Part shown: positions 23,896 to 32,072 of the stretch, in pieces
Layout: the number at the start of each line of letters is the position of its first letter
Position numbering within the stretch: the stretch's first letter is position 1
Made by a program: the position numbers and the translations under genes
The notes under the pieces: generated by a model
Told to the model about the DNA's origin: nothing
Databases searched by the model: none
The model's input: only the letters and a program-made list of their open reading frames with translations
Assembly (NCBI GenBank): GCA_035544955.1
Contig: DASZZN010000033.1
Span: 1 to 64,000 of the forward strand
DNA from: Candidatus Dormiibacterota bacterium
GTDB taxonomy: Bacteria; Chloroflexota; Dormibacteria; CF-121
Direction: 5' to 3'
Length of the DNA: 64,000 bases

Positions 23896-24876
23896 ATGGC
23901 GCAGATCGGCTATGCGGCCATGCTGGAGCAGTTTCATCCGCGCGAGCTGATCGGTTTCTGCGAGAAGGCGGAAGCCGCCGGGTTCTCGGGCGTGATGGCG
24001 GCGGATCACGTCCAGCCCTGGACCCCGCAGCAGGGCAACGCCGCCTTCGTCTGGGCGTTCATGGCAGCGGCCGCCGAGCACACGCGTGGTGACATCGGCC
24101 CGGGGGTGACCTGTCCGTCGTTCCGCACGCATCCGGCGATCATCGCCCAGGCCGCGGCCACCATGAGCGCCATGTACCCTGGCCGTTTCTGGCTCGGCCT
24201 CGGATCCGGCGAGGCGCTCAACGAGCACATCGTCGCCGGCTACTGGCCTGAGGTCGCCGAGCGCATCAACCGGATGTTCGAATCGATCGAGATCATCAGG
24301 AAACTCTTCACCGGGAAGGACGTCAAGCACACGGGCGAGTACTACAAGATGGAGACGATGCGGCTCTGGACCATGCCGGAGCAACCTCCGCCCATCTACA
24401 TCGCCACCGCCGGGCTCGTGACGGCCGAAAGGACCGGGCGGTTCTGCGACGGCCTGATCACCGTGGGCGCGCCGGAGGAAAAGATTGGAGGCGTCTTCGA
24501 GCGCTTCGAGAAGGGGTGTATGGAGGCCGGGAAAGATCCGTCGACGCTGCCCAGGATCCTCCAGCTCCATCTCTCCTGGGCGCGCACGGACGAGGAAGCG
24601 ATGCGCAACGCGCTGACGGAGTGGCCGAACGGCGGGATGAAATTCCCCAAGGCCGACATCCGCTCGCCGAACGACTTCGCGCAAATGGCCAAGCTCGTTC
24701 GGCCCGAAGACTTCGAGGGCCGCATGCTCATCTCCGCCGATCCGGACGCGCACTGTCGCGAGATCCAGAGGTTCATCGACCTCGGCTTTGACCGCGTCTA
24801 CCTGCACAATGTTGGCCGCAACCAGCTCGAGTGGATTGACGTCTTCGGCAAGCAGGTCCTCCCCAAGCTCCACTAA
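23896..24876 (+). CDS. F420-dependent LLM-family oxidoreductase (glucose-6-phosphate dehydrogenase-like)
   Basis: 326 aa luciferase-like TIM barrel. MAQIGYAAMLEQFHPRELIGFCEKAEAAGFSGVMAADHVQPWTPQQG, GPGVTCPSFRTHPAIIAQAAATMSAMYPGRFWLGLGSGEALNEH and the ...RTGRFCDGLITVGAP segment match the Fgd-like subgroup of F420-dependent enzymes, which reduce F420 with a sugar phosphate or oxidise alcohols. The substrate is uncertain. With cofD-cofC-cofE on the opposite strand 1.1 kb away, use of F420 is well supported. A GGAGA sequence precedes ATG. Confidence 0.9.
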   Translation: MAQIGYAAMLEQFHPRELIGFCEKAEAAGFSGVMAADHVQPWTPQQGNAAFVWAFMAAAAEHTRGDIGPGVTCPSFRTHPAIIAQAAATMSAMYPGRFWLGLGSGEALNEHIVAGYWPEVAERINRMFESIEIIRKLFTGKDVKHTGEYYKMETMRLWTMPEQPPPIYIATAGLVTAERTGRFCDGLITVGAPEEKIGGVFERFEKGCMEAGKDPSTLPRILQLHLSWARTDEEAMRNALTEWPNGGMKFPKADIRSPNDFAQMAKLVRPEDFEGRMLISADPDAHCREIQRFIDLGFDRVYLHNVGRNQLEWIDVFGKQVLPKLH

Positions 24877-24919
24877 GGCCGGGCTGCCTCGCCCGGCGGC
24901 CATCGCCACGGCTATCGAC

Positions 24920-25648
24920 GTGGAGCTTCGCCGCCATCGCAATCCCGCGCGCGCCCCGGCGGAGAAGGCCTACCTGAAGAGTGATCTCGAGTTCCTCGGC
25001 GTTGGACTGCCGGCGATGCGGCAAATCGTTCGGGGGGTCAAGCGGCGGCATGGCGGGCTCGATCGCCAGCGTCTGGTGGCGCTGATCAGCATCCTCTGGA
25101 AAACGCCCGTCTTCGAGCGGCGGATGGTGGCCGTCCTCCTCCTGGAAGCGTTCGAGCCGCTTCTTCAGCCCGTCGATATCGCGCTGCTCGAGCGGTTGAT
25201 CCGCCAGTCGAAGACGTGGGCCTTTGTCGATGAGCTAGCCATCGTCATTACCGGTCCGCTGGTGGAGCGTTCGCCCGAACTGCGGCGAGTGCTCGACCGC
25301 TGGGCGCGCGAGGACGACTTCTGGATACGCCGCTCCGCGATGCTGGCGCTGCTCCGGCCCTTGCGACGCGGCAAGGGTGACTTTCAGCGTTTCGCGCGCT
25401 ACGCCGACCGGATGCTCGAGGAGCGGGAGTTCTTCATCCGCAAATCGATCGGCTGGGTGCTGCGCGAGACCGGCAAGCCGCAGCCGGATACGGTCTATGC
25501 CTGGCTGCTACCGCGCGCCGCCCGCGCCTCTGGTGTCACCGTCCGCGAGGCCGTGAAGTACCTTTCTTCGGCGCAGCGCGCCGCGGTGCTCGCTGCCCAT
25601 CAGTCGGCAAAGCACCCGGGACGAGCTTCCGGCCGCGGACCTCGATGA
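24920..25648 (+). CDS. AlkD-like DNA alkylation repair protein
   Basis: 242 aa from GTG 24920. Family members usually have 15-20 more residues before the AEKAYLKSDLEFLGV motif, so the true start may lie inside the upstream gene (ATG 24788 or 24809) or be a rare codon. HEAT-like helices with YLKSDLEFLGVGLPAMRQIVR, LISILWKTPVFERRMVAVLLLE, VDELAIVITGPL, DDFWIRRSAMLALL and REFFIRKSIGWVLRETGKP match AlkD glycosylases, which excise 3-methyladenine and 7-methylguanine. The last 113 nt overlap the convergent methyltransferase gene. Confidence 0.88.
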   Translation: MELRRHRNPARAPAEKAYLKSDLEFLGVGLPAMRQIVRGVKRRHGGLDRQRLVALISILWKTPVFERRMVAVLLLEAFEPLLQPVDIALLERLIRQSKTWAFVDELAIVITGPLVERSPELRRVLDRWAREDDFWIRRSAMLALLRPLRRGKGDFQRFARYADRMLEEREFFIRKSIGWVLRETGKPQPDTVYAWLLPRAARASGVTVREAVKYLSSAQRAAVLAAHQSAKHPGRASGRGPR

Positions 25649-26417
25649 AGGCTGGGAACAGGGTATCGAGATGGGCATCGGAGCCAGGCTCCGTCTCGTC
25701 GTCGTCATCGCCGGGGGAGAACTCCCAGATCCCGTCCACCACCATTCCCGCGGCGGCCATCCCGTTGACGATGGTCTCGAAGCGATGCCCGAACTCGATG
25801 GTCGGCGCGACCAGCTTCTTGTTACCCAGGGTCCAAGTCATTCCCCACTCATCGGTGTACGGCACCGCCTTGTCTTCGAAATAGGTGATCTTCGGGCTCC
25901 AGCCCCCGTCCTTGTAGCTGCCGTACAGTCGGAGCGTCGTGGGGTGCATGGTCGACAAGAGGTAGGTGCCACCCGGCGCCATCACCCGACCGACCTCCTT
26001 GAGCACGCGAACCGCGTCATCGACGAAGACCAGCGAGTGGCAATGCCAGACGAGGTCAAACGACGCATCCTTGAACACGGAGAGGTCTTTCATATTGCCG
26101 CGGACCAGCCGGATCTTGACGCGCTGCCGCGCCGCCAGCTCTCGCACGGTCTTGAGCTGGGTCGGCGAGATGTCGAAGACGGTCGTTTCGGCCCCCAGCT
26201 TGGCGAAGATGACGGGGTCCCAGCCACCGCCCGCCGCTAGCCCGAGGACGCGAGCGCCTGCCAATCGCACTCCCTTTAGGCGCCCACGCGGATCCATGAA
26301 TCGCCGCATGCCCGCCCGGGTCTTGGGCGGCCGGCCGAAGGGGCGGGTGTAGTTCATAGCGGCCTTTGCCAGCCGCTCCCACATGTCCTTGTTGTGCTCG
26401 GCGATCCGATCCTTCAC
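25536..26417 (-). CDS. SAM-dependent class I methyltransferase
   Basis: 293 aa, GTG start. The Rossmann methyltransferase motifs are VLGLAAGGGWDPVIFAKLGAETTVFDISPTQL (motif I and the acidic end of beta-2), NMKDLSVFKDASFDLVWHCHSLVFV (motif IV region) and LKEVGRVMAPGGTYLLSTMHP. Substrate unknown. A TACGAT box lies 9 nt upstream of the GTG. The C-terminal 38 residues, basic and Pro/Arg-rich, lie in the 113-nt overlap with the convergent AlkD gene and may be a late extension. Confidence 0.87.
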   Translation of the reverse strand: MKDRIAEHNKDMWERLAKAAMNYTRPFGRPPKTRAGMRRFMDPRGRLKGVRLAGARVLGLAAGGGWDPVIFAKLGAETTVFDISPTQLKTVRELAARQRVKIRLVRGNMKDLSVFKDASFDLVWHCHSLVFVDDAVRVLKEVGRVMAPGGTYLLSTMHPTTLRLYGSYKDGGWSPKITYFEDKAVPYTDEWGMTWTLGNKKLVAPTIEFGHRFETIVNGMAAAGMVVDGIWEFSPGDDDDETEPGSDAHLDTLFPAFIEVRGRKLVPGALPTDGQRAPRRAAPKKGTSRPRGR

Positions 26418-26457
26418 CGAATCGGGATCGTACCGAATCGCTCGATGTCACCGTACC

Positions 26458-26463
26458 TAGACT
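26458..26463 (+). promoter_or_regulatory. -10 box of SDR-like gene (leaderless)
   Basis: TAGACT lies 8 nt before GTG 26472; no ribosome binding site is present. Confidence 0.4.
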
Positions 26464-26471
26464 GAGCGACG

Positions 26472-27413
26472 GTGAACAACATCGACGTCGTGACGGGCGC
26501 CTTCAGCTACAGCGGTCGGTTCATTGCCGCGCAGTTGCTGGAGCGCGGTCGGGCTCTGCGGACCCTCACCAACCATCCGAAGCCCGATGATCCGCTGGCG
26601 CCACGGATTCCGACGTATCCGCTGAATTTCGAGGACCCTGATGCCCTCGTTACCGCGCTGAAGGGCACCGACACCCTCTACAACACGTACTGGGTGCGCG
26701 CGCCGCACGGCAGCGTGACTCACGGCGCCGCGGTTGAGAACACCAAGCGGTTAATCGAGTCGGCTCGACGAGCCGGCGTGCGTCGAATCGTCCAGACCAG
26801 CATTGCCAACCCGACCGCCTCGACCACCAGCTACTACCGGGGCAAGGCGGCGCTCGAGGACGCGGTGCGGTCCTCGGGACTGTCGTATGCCATCGTGCGG
26901 CCGACGCTTCTGTTTGGCGAAGGGGACGTTCTGATCAACAACATCGCTTGGCTGCTGCGGCATCTCCCTGTCTTTGGGATTCCTGGTGACGGCCGTTACC
27001 GACTCCAGCCGATGCACGTCAAGGACCACGCGGGTCTGCTCGTCGAGGTTGGCTCACAACAGGCGGATGTTGTCGTCGACTCGGCCGGACCAGACATCTT
27101 CACCTTTGACGAACTGGTTCGTCTCCTTCGCCGGGCGATGAAGCTCGACACGCTCCTCCTGCACCTGCCGCCAGTCGTGGCCATGGCCGGTGCAACGGTG
27201 GCAGGCCGGCTGGTCGGCGACATGCTGCTCACGCGTGACGAGCTCGACGACCTGATGCACGACATCCTGGTTTCGCGCGAGCCGCCGCGCGGGACGACGC
27301 GCCTCACCGATTGGCTGCGATTGCACCGTCACGAAGTCGGACGCCGGTATGCGTCCGAAATGGATCGGCACTACCCGCGACCCGGACCCGTCCTGGGAGA
27401 TTCCGTCCGCTGA
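26472..27413 (+). CDS. NAD(P)-binding epimerase/NmrA-like protein
   Basis: 313 aa. The N-terminal dinucleotide site is VTGAFSYSGRFIAAQLLERG (a TGxxGxxG variant with Ser/Tyr insertions), followed by ALKGTDTLYNTYWV, RIVQTSIANPTAS and YYRGKAALEDAVRSSGLSYAIVRPTLLFG, i.e. an extended SDR with YxxxK. The pattern matches atypical SDRs such as complex I NDUFA9-like or NmrA-type proteins rather than a defined sugar epimerase. Substrate unknown. It is transcribed divergently from the methyltransferase gene. Confidence 0.85.
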   Translation: MNNIDVVTGAFSYSGRFIAAQLLERGRALRTLTNHPKPDDPLAPRIPTYPLNFEDPDALVTALKGTDTLYNTYWVRAPHGSVTHGAAVENTKRLIESARRAGVRRIVQTSIANPTASTTSYYRGKAALEDAVRSSGLSYAIVRPTLLFGEGDVLINNIAWLLRHLPVFGIPGDGRYRLQPMHVKDHAGLLVEVGSQQADVVVDSAGPDIFTFDELVRLLRRAMKLDTLLLHLPPVVAMAGATVAGRLVGDMLLTRDELDDLMHDILVSREPPRGTTRLTDWLRLHRHEVGRRYASEMDRHYPRPGPVLGDSVR

Positions 27414-27432
27414 AGGCCCGATCCGGAATTGA

Positions 27433-29424
27433 TCAGTGGCTGGCTTTGCGCTTGCGGTCGACGTAGTCGAGCAATACGTAATCGCCCAAACGGTCGGCGC
27501 TGGCGAAGAAGGCCCGGCCGCCGTTCATGCGGGTCATCTGCTTGACGAACGACACCAGATGATAGTCGTTGTCGAGCATGAAGGTATTGATCACGATGTG
27601 TTCACGCGTACAGCGCTGCACCTCGAGCAACGTCTTCTGAAACGTTTCCGGTAGGGGCGGATAGAAGAAGACCGCGTGCTGGCCTTCCATGTGCGCCGTC
27701 GGTTCGCCGTCGGTGACGATGATGACCTGCTTGTTGCCGGTCTTGTGCCGGTTCAGGAACTGACGGGCCAGCATCAGGCCGTGCTGGATGTTGGTCCCGT
27801 AGATCGACTCGTTGTAGGTCAGCTCCGCAAGCTGGTGGGACTTGACCGGCCGGGCGTAGTCACTGAAGGCGATCACCTGCAGGTAGTCGCGAGGAAACTG
27901 ACTGCGGATCAGGGCATCGAGGGCGAGGGCGACCTTCTTGGCAGCATAGAAGTAGCCGCGCAAGGGCATCGACCGGCTCATGTCGATCATCAACACCGTT
28001 GCCGACTGAGCGCTGAACTCTGATCGGAAGACCTCGAAGTCGTCGGTCTTGAGCTGGATCGGCTGCTGCGGCCCCTCGCGCCGCAGCGCGTTCATCAGCG
28101 TCTGCTCGACGTGCAGGTTGAAGGCGTCACCGAACTCGTAGACCTTCGTCTCGTCCGAGCGCTCCGAGCCGAGCCCGCGGACGCTGATCGGGTGGTCGCC
28201 GAAGCGATCGCGCTTCAGCCGCGTGTACAGGTCGCGCAGGGCCTTCTGACCGATGCGACGCATGCCCCGCGGCGTCAGCTCCATGCCGCGCTTGCCGCGC
28301 TGGACATAACCCTTCTTCTCCAGCTGCGCGGCGAGCTCGCTCATCTGGTCCGCGGCCTGACGGGCGTCGGGCCCCAGGAGTTGCTGAAGCTGCTGAGACT
28401 GCTCAGGTGTCAGCTGCCGGCCCTGGTATCCCTCGCGCAGTGCCGCCTCCAGGTCCTCGATGCCCTGCAGCCGCTCCATCAACGAGAGCGCCTCCTGCAG
28501 CGGAAGCGACTCCGAGCCGTAGAACGCGTAGCGGCTGCCGAGCCCTGGGCGGGGTGAGAGCAACTCGAGCTGGGCGGCGAGCTCGGCCATCTGTTCCTGT
28601 AGCTCGGGGTCGTTCAGGGTCGAGGCTAGCAAGTCCTGCATCTGCCGCTGCATCTCCGGCGACAGCGACTGCATGAGCGACTCCATCTGCGCCATCTGCC
28701 GCTCGAGATGCTGGATCAGCTCATCGAGCGTTTTCGGCGGGTCCGGGCCGAAGAAGTGGCCGAAGCGCGCCATAAACTGCTCGAACTTGGGCGGCTTTCC
28801 CTCCAGCCGATCGCGCAGCATCTGGTTGAGCGCTTTCATCATCTCTTTGATCTCGCCCAGGTGTTCGGGACGCAACTGCTGCATGGTGCGCGTCATGTTC
28901 TTGAAGTAGGTCTGCGAAACCTGTTGCTTGAGCTCCTCCATGAGCTTCTGGAAGGCCTGCGAGGCACCTTCGTCCATGAACTCGTAGTCGTTGAGCTGGC
29001 GGATCATGCCACCCACGTCTTCCGGCAGTTGATCCAGTTCCTGCAGCTTCTTCTTCGTGATCTTCTGCAGCACGCGCTTGGCGCTCTCCGGTGCCTGCTC
29101 AAGGCGGTCGTTGATGCCCTGCCGCTCGCGCCGAAGGATGTCGTTCAGCTTTTCTCGAATGTTGCCGAAGACATCGTTGAGGTTGTAGCGCTTCAACTGT
29201 TGTAGGCGCTTCTGACGCAGCCGCTCCAGCATCTCCTCGAAACCCGGAAGCCGGCGCCCCTGCTTGTCCCGCCAGCCGCGGCTCATCAATCGGTGGAGCG
29301 CGTAATCGAAGTCGCCGCCCTGGAACAGGTCCTCGGCGAGCCGGTCGAACAGGTCCTCGGCGTCGCGACCGAACGGCTCCTGGGACCCATCCCAGCGCTC
29401 GTAGCGGTTCGAGCGGGAGATCAT
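27433..29424 (-). CDS. von Willebrand factor A domain protein (CoxE/ChlD-like)
   Basis: 663 aa. The N-terminal two thirds are helical, highly charged and Gln-rich (for example EEMLERLRQKRLQQLKRYNLND and QMESLMQSLSPEMQRQMQDLL), likely coiled coil. The C-terminal vWA domain (about residues 470-650) has an intact MIDAS: DMSRS and TDGEPT. One base upstream ends the AAA ATPase gene, and both are transcribed together. Such AAA-vWA pairs act as ATP-driven chaperones for metal insertion or complex assembly, as in Mg-chelatase BchI/BchD, CoxD/CoxE and MoxR systems. The client is not evident. Confidence 0.9.
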   Translation of the reverse strand: MISRSNRYERWDGSQEPFGRDAEDLFDRLAEDLFQGGDFDYALHRLMSRGWRDKQGRRLPGFEEMLERLRQKRLQQLKRYNLNDVFGNIREKLNDILRRERQGINDRLEQAPESAKRVLQKITKKKLQELDQLPEDVGGMIRQLNDYEFMDEGASQAFQKLMEELKQQVSQTYFKNMTRTMQQLRPEHLGEIKEMMKALNQMLRDRLEGKPPKFEQFMARFGHFFGPDPPKTLDELIQHLERQMAQMESLMQSLSPEMQRQMQDLLASTLNDPELQEQMAELAAQLELLSPRPGLGSRYAFYGSESLPLQEALSLMERLQGIEDLEAALREGYQGRQLTPEQSQQLQQLLGPDARQAADQMSELAAQLEKKGYVQRGKRGMELTPRGMRRIGQKALRDLYTRLKRDRFGDHPISVRGLGSERSDETKVYEFGDAFNLHVEQTLMNALRREGPQQPIQLKTDDFEVFRSEFSAQSATVLMIDMSRSMPLRGYFYAAKKVALALDALIRSQFPRDYLQVIAFSDYARPVKSHQLAELTYNESIYGTNIQHGLMLARQFLNRHKTGNKQVIIVTDGEPTAHMEGQHAVFFYPPLPETFQKTLLEVQRCTREHIVINTFMLDNDYHLVSFVKQMTRMNGGRAFFASADRLGDYVLLDYVDRKRKASH

Positions 29425-30819
29425 CTAGCCGGCGTAGATCGCCGCTCCGTCCATTTCCGTCTTGTTAATCCGCTTGCTCAAGTGCAGCCCCTCGAGGACG
29501 AACTCCATCCCCGAGGCCGCGAGCGCGGGCCGCTTGTCCAATCCGAGACTCTTCAGCGCCTTCTCCATCCCGGGCAGCTCGCGCAGCATGGTCGCGTAGC
29601 GCTCCGCGGCCTGCCCTTCGGAAACCTCGAAGGTGAGGCCGGCGTCGAAGCGCTGCACGAGCTCGTTGAACTGACTGGCTTCGAAGTGCCGCCGGAAGAC
29701 GTTGAGCACCGCGGTCTTGATGATCTTCTCCAGCACCGTCTGGTCGTCGCCCTCTTCCCAGGTTTCCATCTCCAGCTTGCCGGCGCTGGAGGGAATGATC
29801 GCGGGCAGGTCGGTGATGCGCGGCACCGCCTCCGTCTCGCCCGTCCGCAGCGCACGCCGCGAGGCGTTTGACGCCAGGTTCTCGTAATTCGTGATCGAGA
29901 TGCGGACGCTGACACCGGAGCGCTGGTTGATCTTGGGGCTGCGACGCGCCAGCTGGGTCACCTCGGCCACGATCTCCTTCATGAAGTCCGGCATCACCAC
30001 CGAGAGCTCGCGATCCTGGAACGATGTGCGCTCCTGCTCCACGATGCGAATTTCGTCCTCGACATTACGCGGGTAGTGCGTCCGGATCTGCGCGCCGAAA
30101 CGGTCCTTCAGCGGCGTGATGATGCGCCCGCGGTTGGTGTAGTCCTCGGGATTCGCGCTGGCCACCACGTAGACATCGATCGGCAGCCGCAGCTTGAATC
30201 CGCGGATCTGCACATCGCGCTCCTCGATCAGGTTGAGCAAGCCGACCTGGATCCGCTCGGCGAGGTCGGGGAGCTCGTTGATCGCGAAGATACCGCGATT
30301 GGTGCGCGGGACCAGTCCGTAATGGATGGTGAGCTCGTCGGCCAGGTACTTGCCCTCGGCGACCCGGATCGGGTCGACTTCGCCGATCAAGTCGGCAATC
30401 GAGGTGTCGGGAGTCGCCAGCTTCTCGCTGTAGCGCTGGTCCGGACCGATCCAGCGGACCGTCACCCGATCGCCCTGGGCGGCCACGCGGTCACGGCAGG
30501 CGCGACAGATGGGAGCGTACGGGTTGTCGTTGATCTCACAGCCCTCGATCACCGGGACCTGCTCATCCAGCAGCGCGATCAGCGATCGGATCAGACGGCT
30601 CTTTGCCTGGCCGCGCTCACCGAGGAAGACGATGTCCTGGCCGGAGAGGATCGCGTTTTCCACCTGCGGAATGACCGATCCCTCGAAGCCGATGATGCCG
30701 GGGAACAGCTCCTCGTTGGCCTTGATCTTGCGCACCAGGTTTTTGCGCATCTCCTCCTTGACGGGAAGGACGCGGTACTCGCTCTGTCGCAACTGGGCGA
30801 TGGTCGTGGGATGCTCCAA
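29425..30819 (-). CDS. AAA+ ATPase of the MoxR/Mg-chelatase-like type
   Basis: 464 aa from TTG 30819, with AAGAGG 6 nt upstream. Walker A is GERGQAKSR (about residues 67-75), Walker B is RGIFAINELPDL, and sensor regions follow at VASANPEDYTNRGRIITPLKDRFGAQIRT. A CxxC (CRACRD) at about 104-107 may bind zinc. It pairs with the vWA gene immediately downstream, giving a motor-plus-MIDAS module. The frame has no better ATG or GTG start. Confidence 0.92.
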   Translation of the reverse strand: MEHPTTIAQLRQSEYRVLPVKEEMRKNLVRKIKANEELFPGIIGFEGSVIPQVENAILSGQDIVFLGERGQAKSRLIRSLIALLDEQVPVIEGCEINDNPYAPICRACRDRVAAQGDRVTVRWIGPDQRYSEKLATPDTSIADLIGEVDPIRVAEGKYLADELTIHYGLVPRTNRGIFAINELPDLAERIQVGLLNLIEERDVQIRGFKLRLPIDVYVVASANPEDYTNRGRIITPLKDRFGAQIRTHYPRNVEDEIRIVEQERTSFQDRELSVVMPDFMKEIVAEVTQLARRSPKINQRSGVSVRISITNYENLASNASRRALRTGETEAVPRITDLPAIIPSSAGKLEMETWEEGDDQTVLEKIIKTAVLNVFRRHFEASQFNELVQRFDAGLTFEVSEGQAAERYATMLRELPGMEKALKSLGLDKRPALAASGMEFVLEGLHLSKRINKTEMDGAAIYAG

Positions 30820-30903
30820 TGGAAACCTCTTAGGAATGGTGGTGACGCCGCTTCGATTCTACGGGGCCGCTGTGCGTTCAGCTGGATTCAAATCCGCTTC
30901 GTC

Positions 30904-32010
30904 TCAGTGCGAGCGCGCGGGAACACCCAACTGGTCCTCGACAACCGGTGCGAACGCGGGGAGTCGCGCCGCCAGGGCCCGGAGGAGCCCAAAACATCCA
31001 GCGAGCATCATGTCGCCATGCGGCACGGCGAGGTGCGGACTGAGCCGCGAGCCGTCGAGCAGACCGCGGCGCGGTCCGGTAACGGCTAGCCGCTGCGGCG
31101 GTGATGCGTTGACGCCGAGCTCCAGCGCCCCATGTCCCATGTCGTCGAACACCTGGTCGTTGGAGAGAGATCCGGCGGCGAGCGCGTCGAGGTACTGCTC
31201 CAGCTTCGGCCGGGTTAGCTCGCCGGTGTGATGCTCGAACAGACCGGCGATGCGCCGTTCGTGCAGCAGCGCGGCGATGGTGTGGAAGTTCCCCAGGTTG
31301 AGCACCAGGACGGGATCCGACGTCGCCACGACGGCATCGTCGAGCGCGCCAAGTATCGCCGCCGGCCCGGTGTCCATCAGGAACAGGGGTTCGGGACCTG
31401 ACCAGTTGCGGGCGACGGCCTGCATGCGGGTCATCCGCGCCGTGATCTCCGCGGCCAGAAAGCCGAAGCCCTCCAGGCCGACGCCACGCTCGACCTGACC
31501 TCGCAAGTAGTCGAAGCGAAATCGGCGGTCGCTGACGCCCGGTGGAGCCGCGCCGTGGTCGAAGACCGCCACGGCGACCGCATCGAAGACGGTGCTGACG
31601 CCGAATGCCCGCAGCGCCTCCATCAACTCCGCGAGATAGAAGTCACGCAGCTCGAGCCGGCGCGTCCCGTTCGTGGCGGCCGGCGAGTCGACAATCCGGA
31701 TGCCCATCGCCGTCACGCGGTCCAGGTCGTCGTCGAAGGTCCGGGCAGCGTCCGGGGTGGCGTAGACCTTGAGCCCCGCCTCGAGGTGCGCCTCCACCGC
31801 CCAGTGGTCGGGGCCGCCACCCATGGTGACGCCGGTCAAGAGAAGGTCGACGCGGTCCTGCGTCGCCTGCTTCACCCGCTCGGCCAGCAGCGCCGTCGGC
31901 GACGGCATGATCAACTGGACGGCGTTTTCGATCACGCTGCCGCCCTCCAGGATCAGGATGTCCTGAGTGCCGGTACCGACGTCGATCGCCAGGATTCGCG
32001 GGCGCCTCAC
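30904..32010 (-). CDS. DUF1786 actin-fold protein
   Basis: 368 aa with a ribosome site GGGGAGG 5 nt before GTG. RILAIDVGTGTQDILILEGG at residues 4-23 is a phosphate-1-like loop of the actin/Hsp70/sugar-kinase fold, and PEPLFLMDTGPAAILGAL with VLVLNLGNFHTIAALL (phosphate-2 like) follows. This matches DUF1786, an uncharacterised family sometimes labelled as related to pyruvate-formate-lyase activation on weak grounds. No PFL or radical-SAM activase is in the window. Likely an ATP-binding protein of unknown role. Confidence 0.85.
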   Translation of the reverse strand: MRRPRILAIDVGTGTQDILILEGGSVIENAVQLIMPSPTALLAERVKQATQDRVDLLLTGVTMGGGPDHWAVEAHLEAGLKVYATPDAARTFDDDLDRVTAMGIRIVDSPAATNGTRRLELRDFYLAELMEALRAFGVSTVFDAVAVAVFDHGAAPPGVSDRRFRFDYLRGQVERGVGLEGFGFLAAEITARMTRMQAVARNWSGPEPLFLMDTGPAAILGALDDAVVATSDPVLVLNLGNFHTIAALLHERRIAGLFEHHTGELTRPKLEQYLDALAAGSLSNDQVFDDMGHGALELGVNASPPQRLAVTGPRRGLLDGSRLSPHLAVPHGDMMLAGCFGLLRALAARLPAFAPVVEDQLGVPARSH

Positions 32011-32072
32011 TGACGCCTCCCCGGTCCGTCCAAAGCAAGCTCGGATCTCACTTTCCGTTCATTCGGTAGCCC

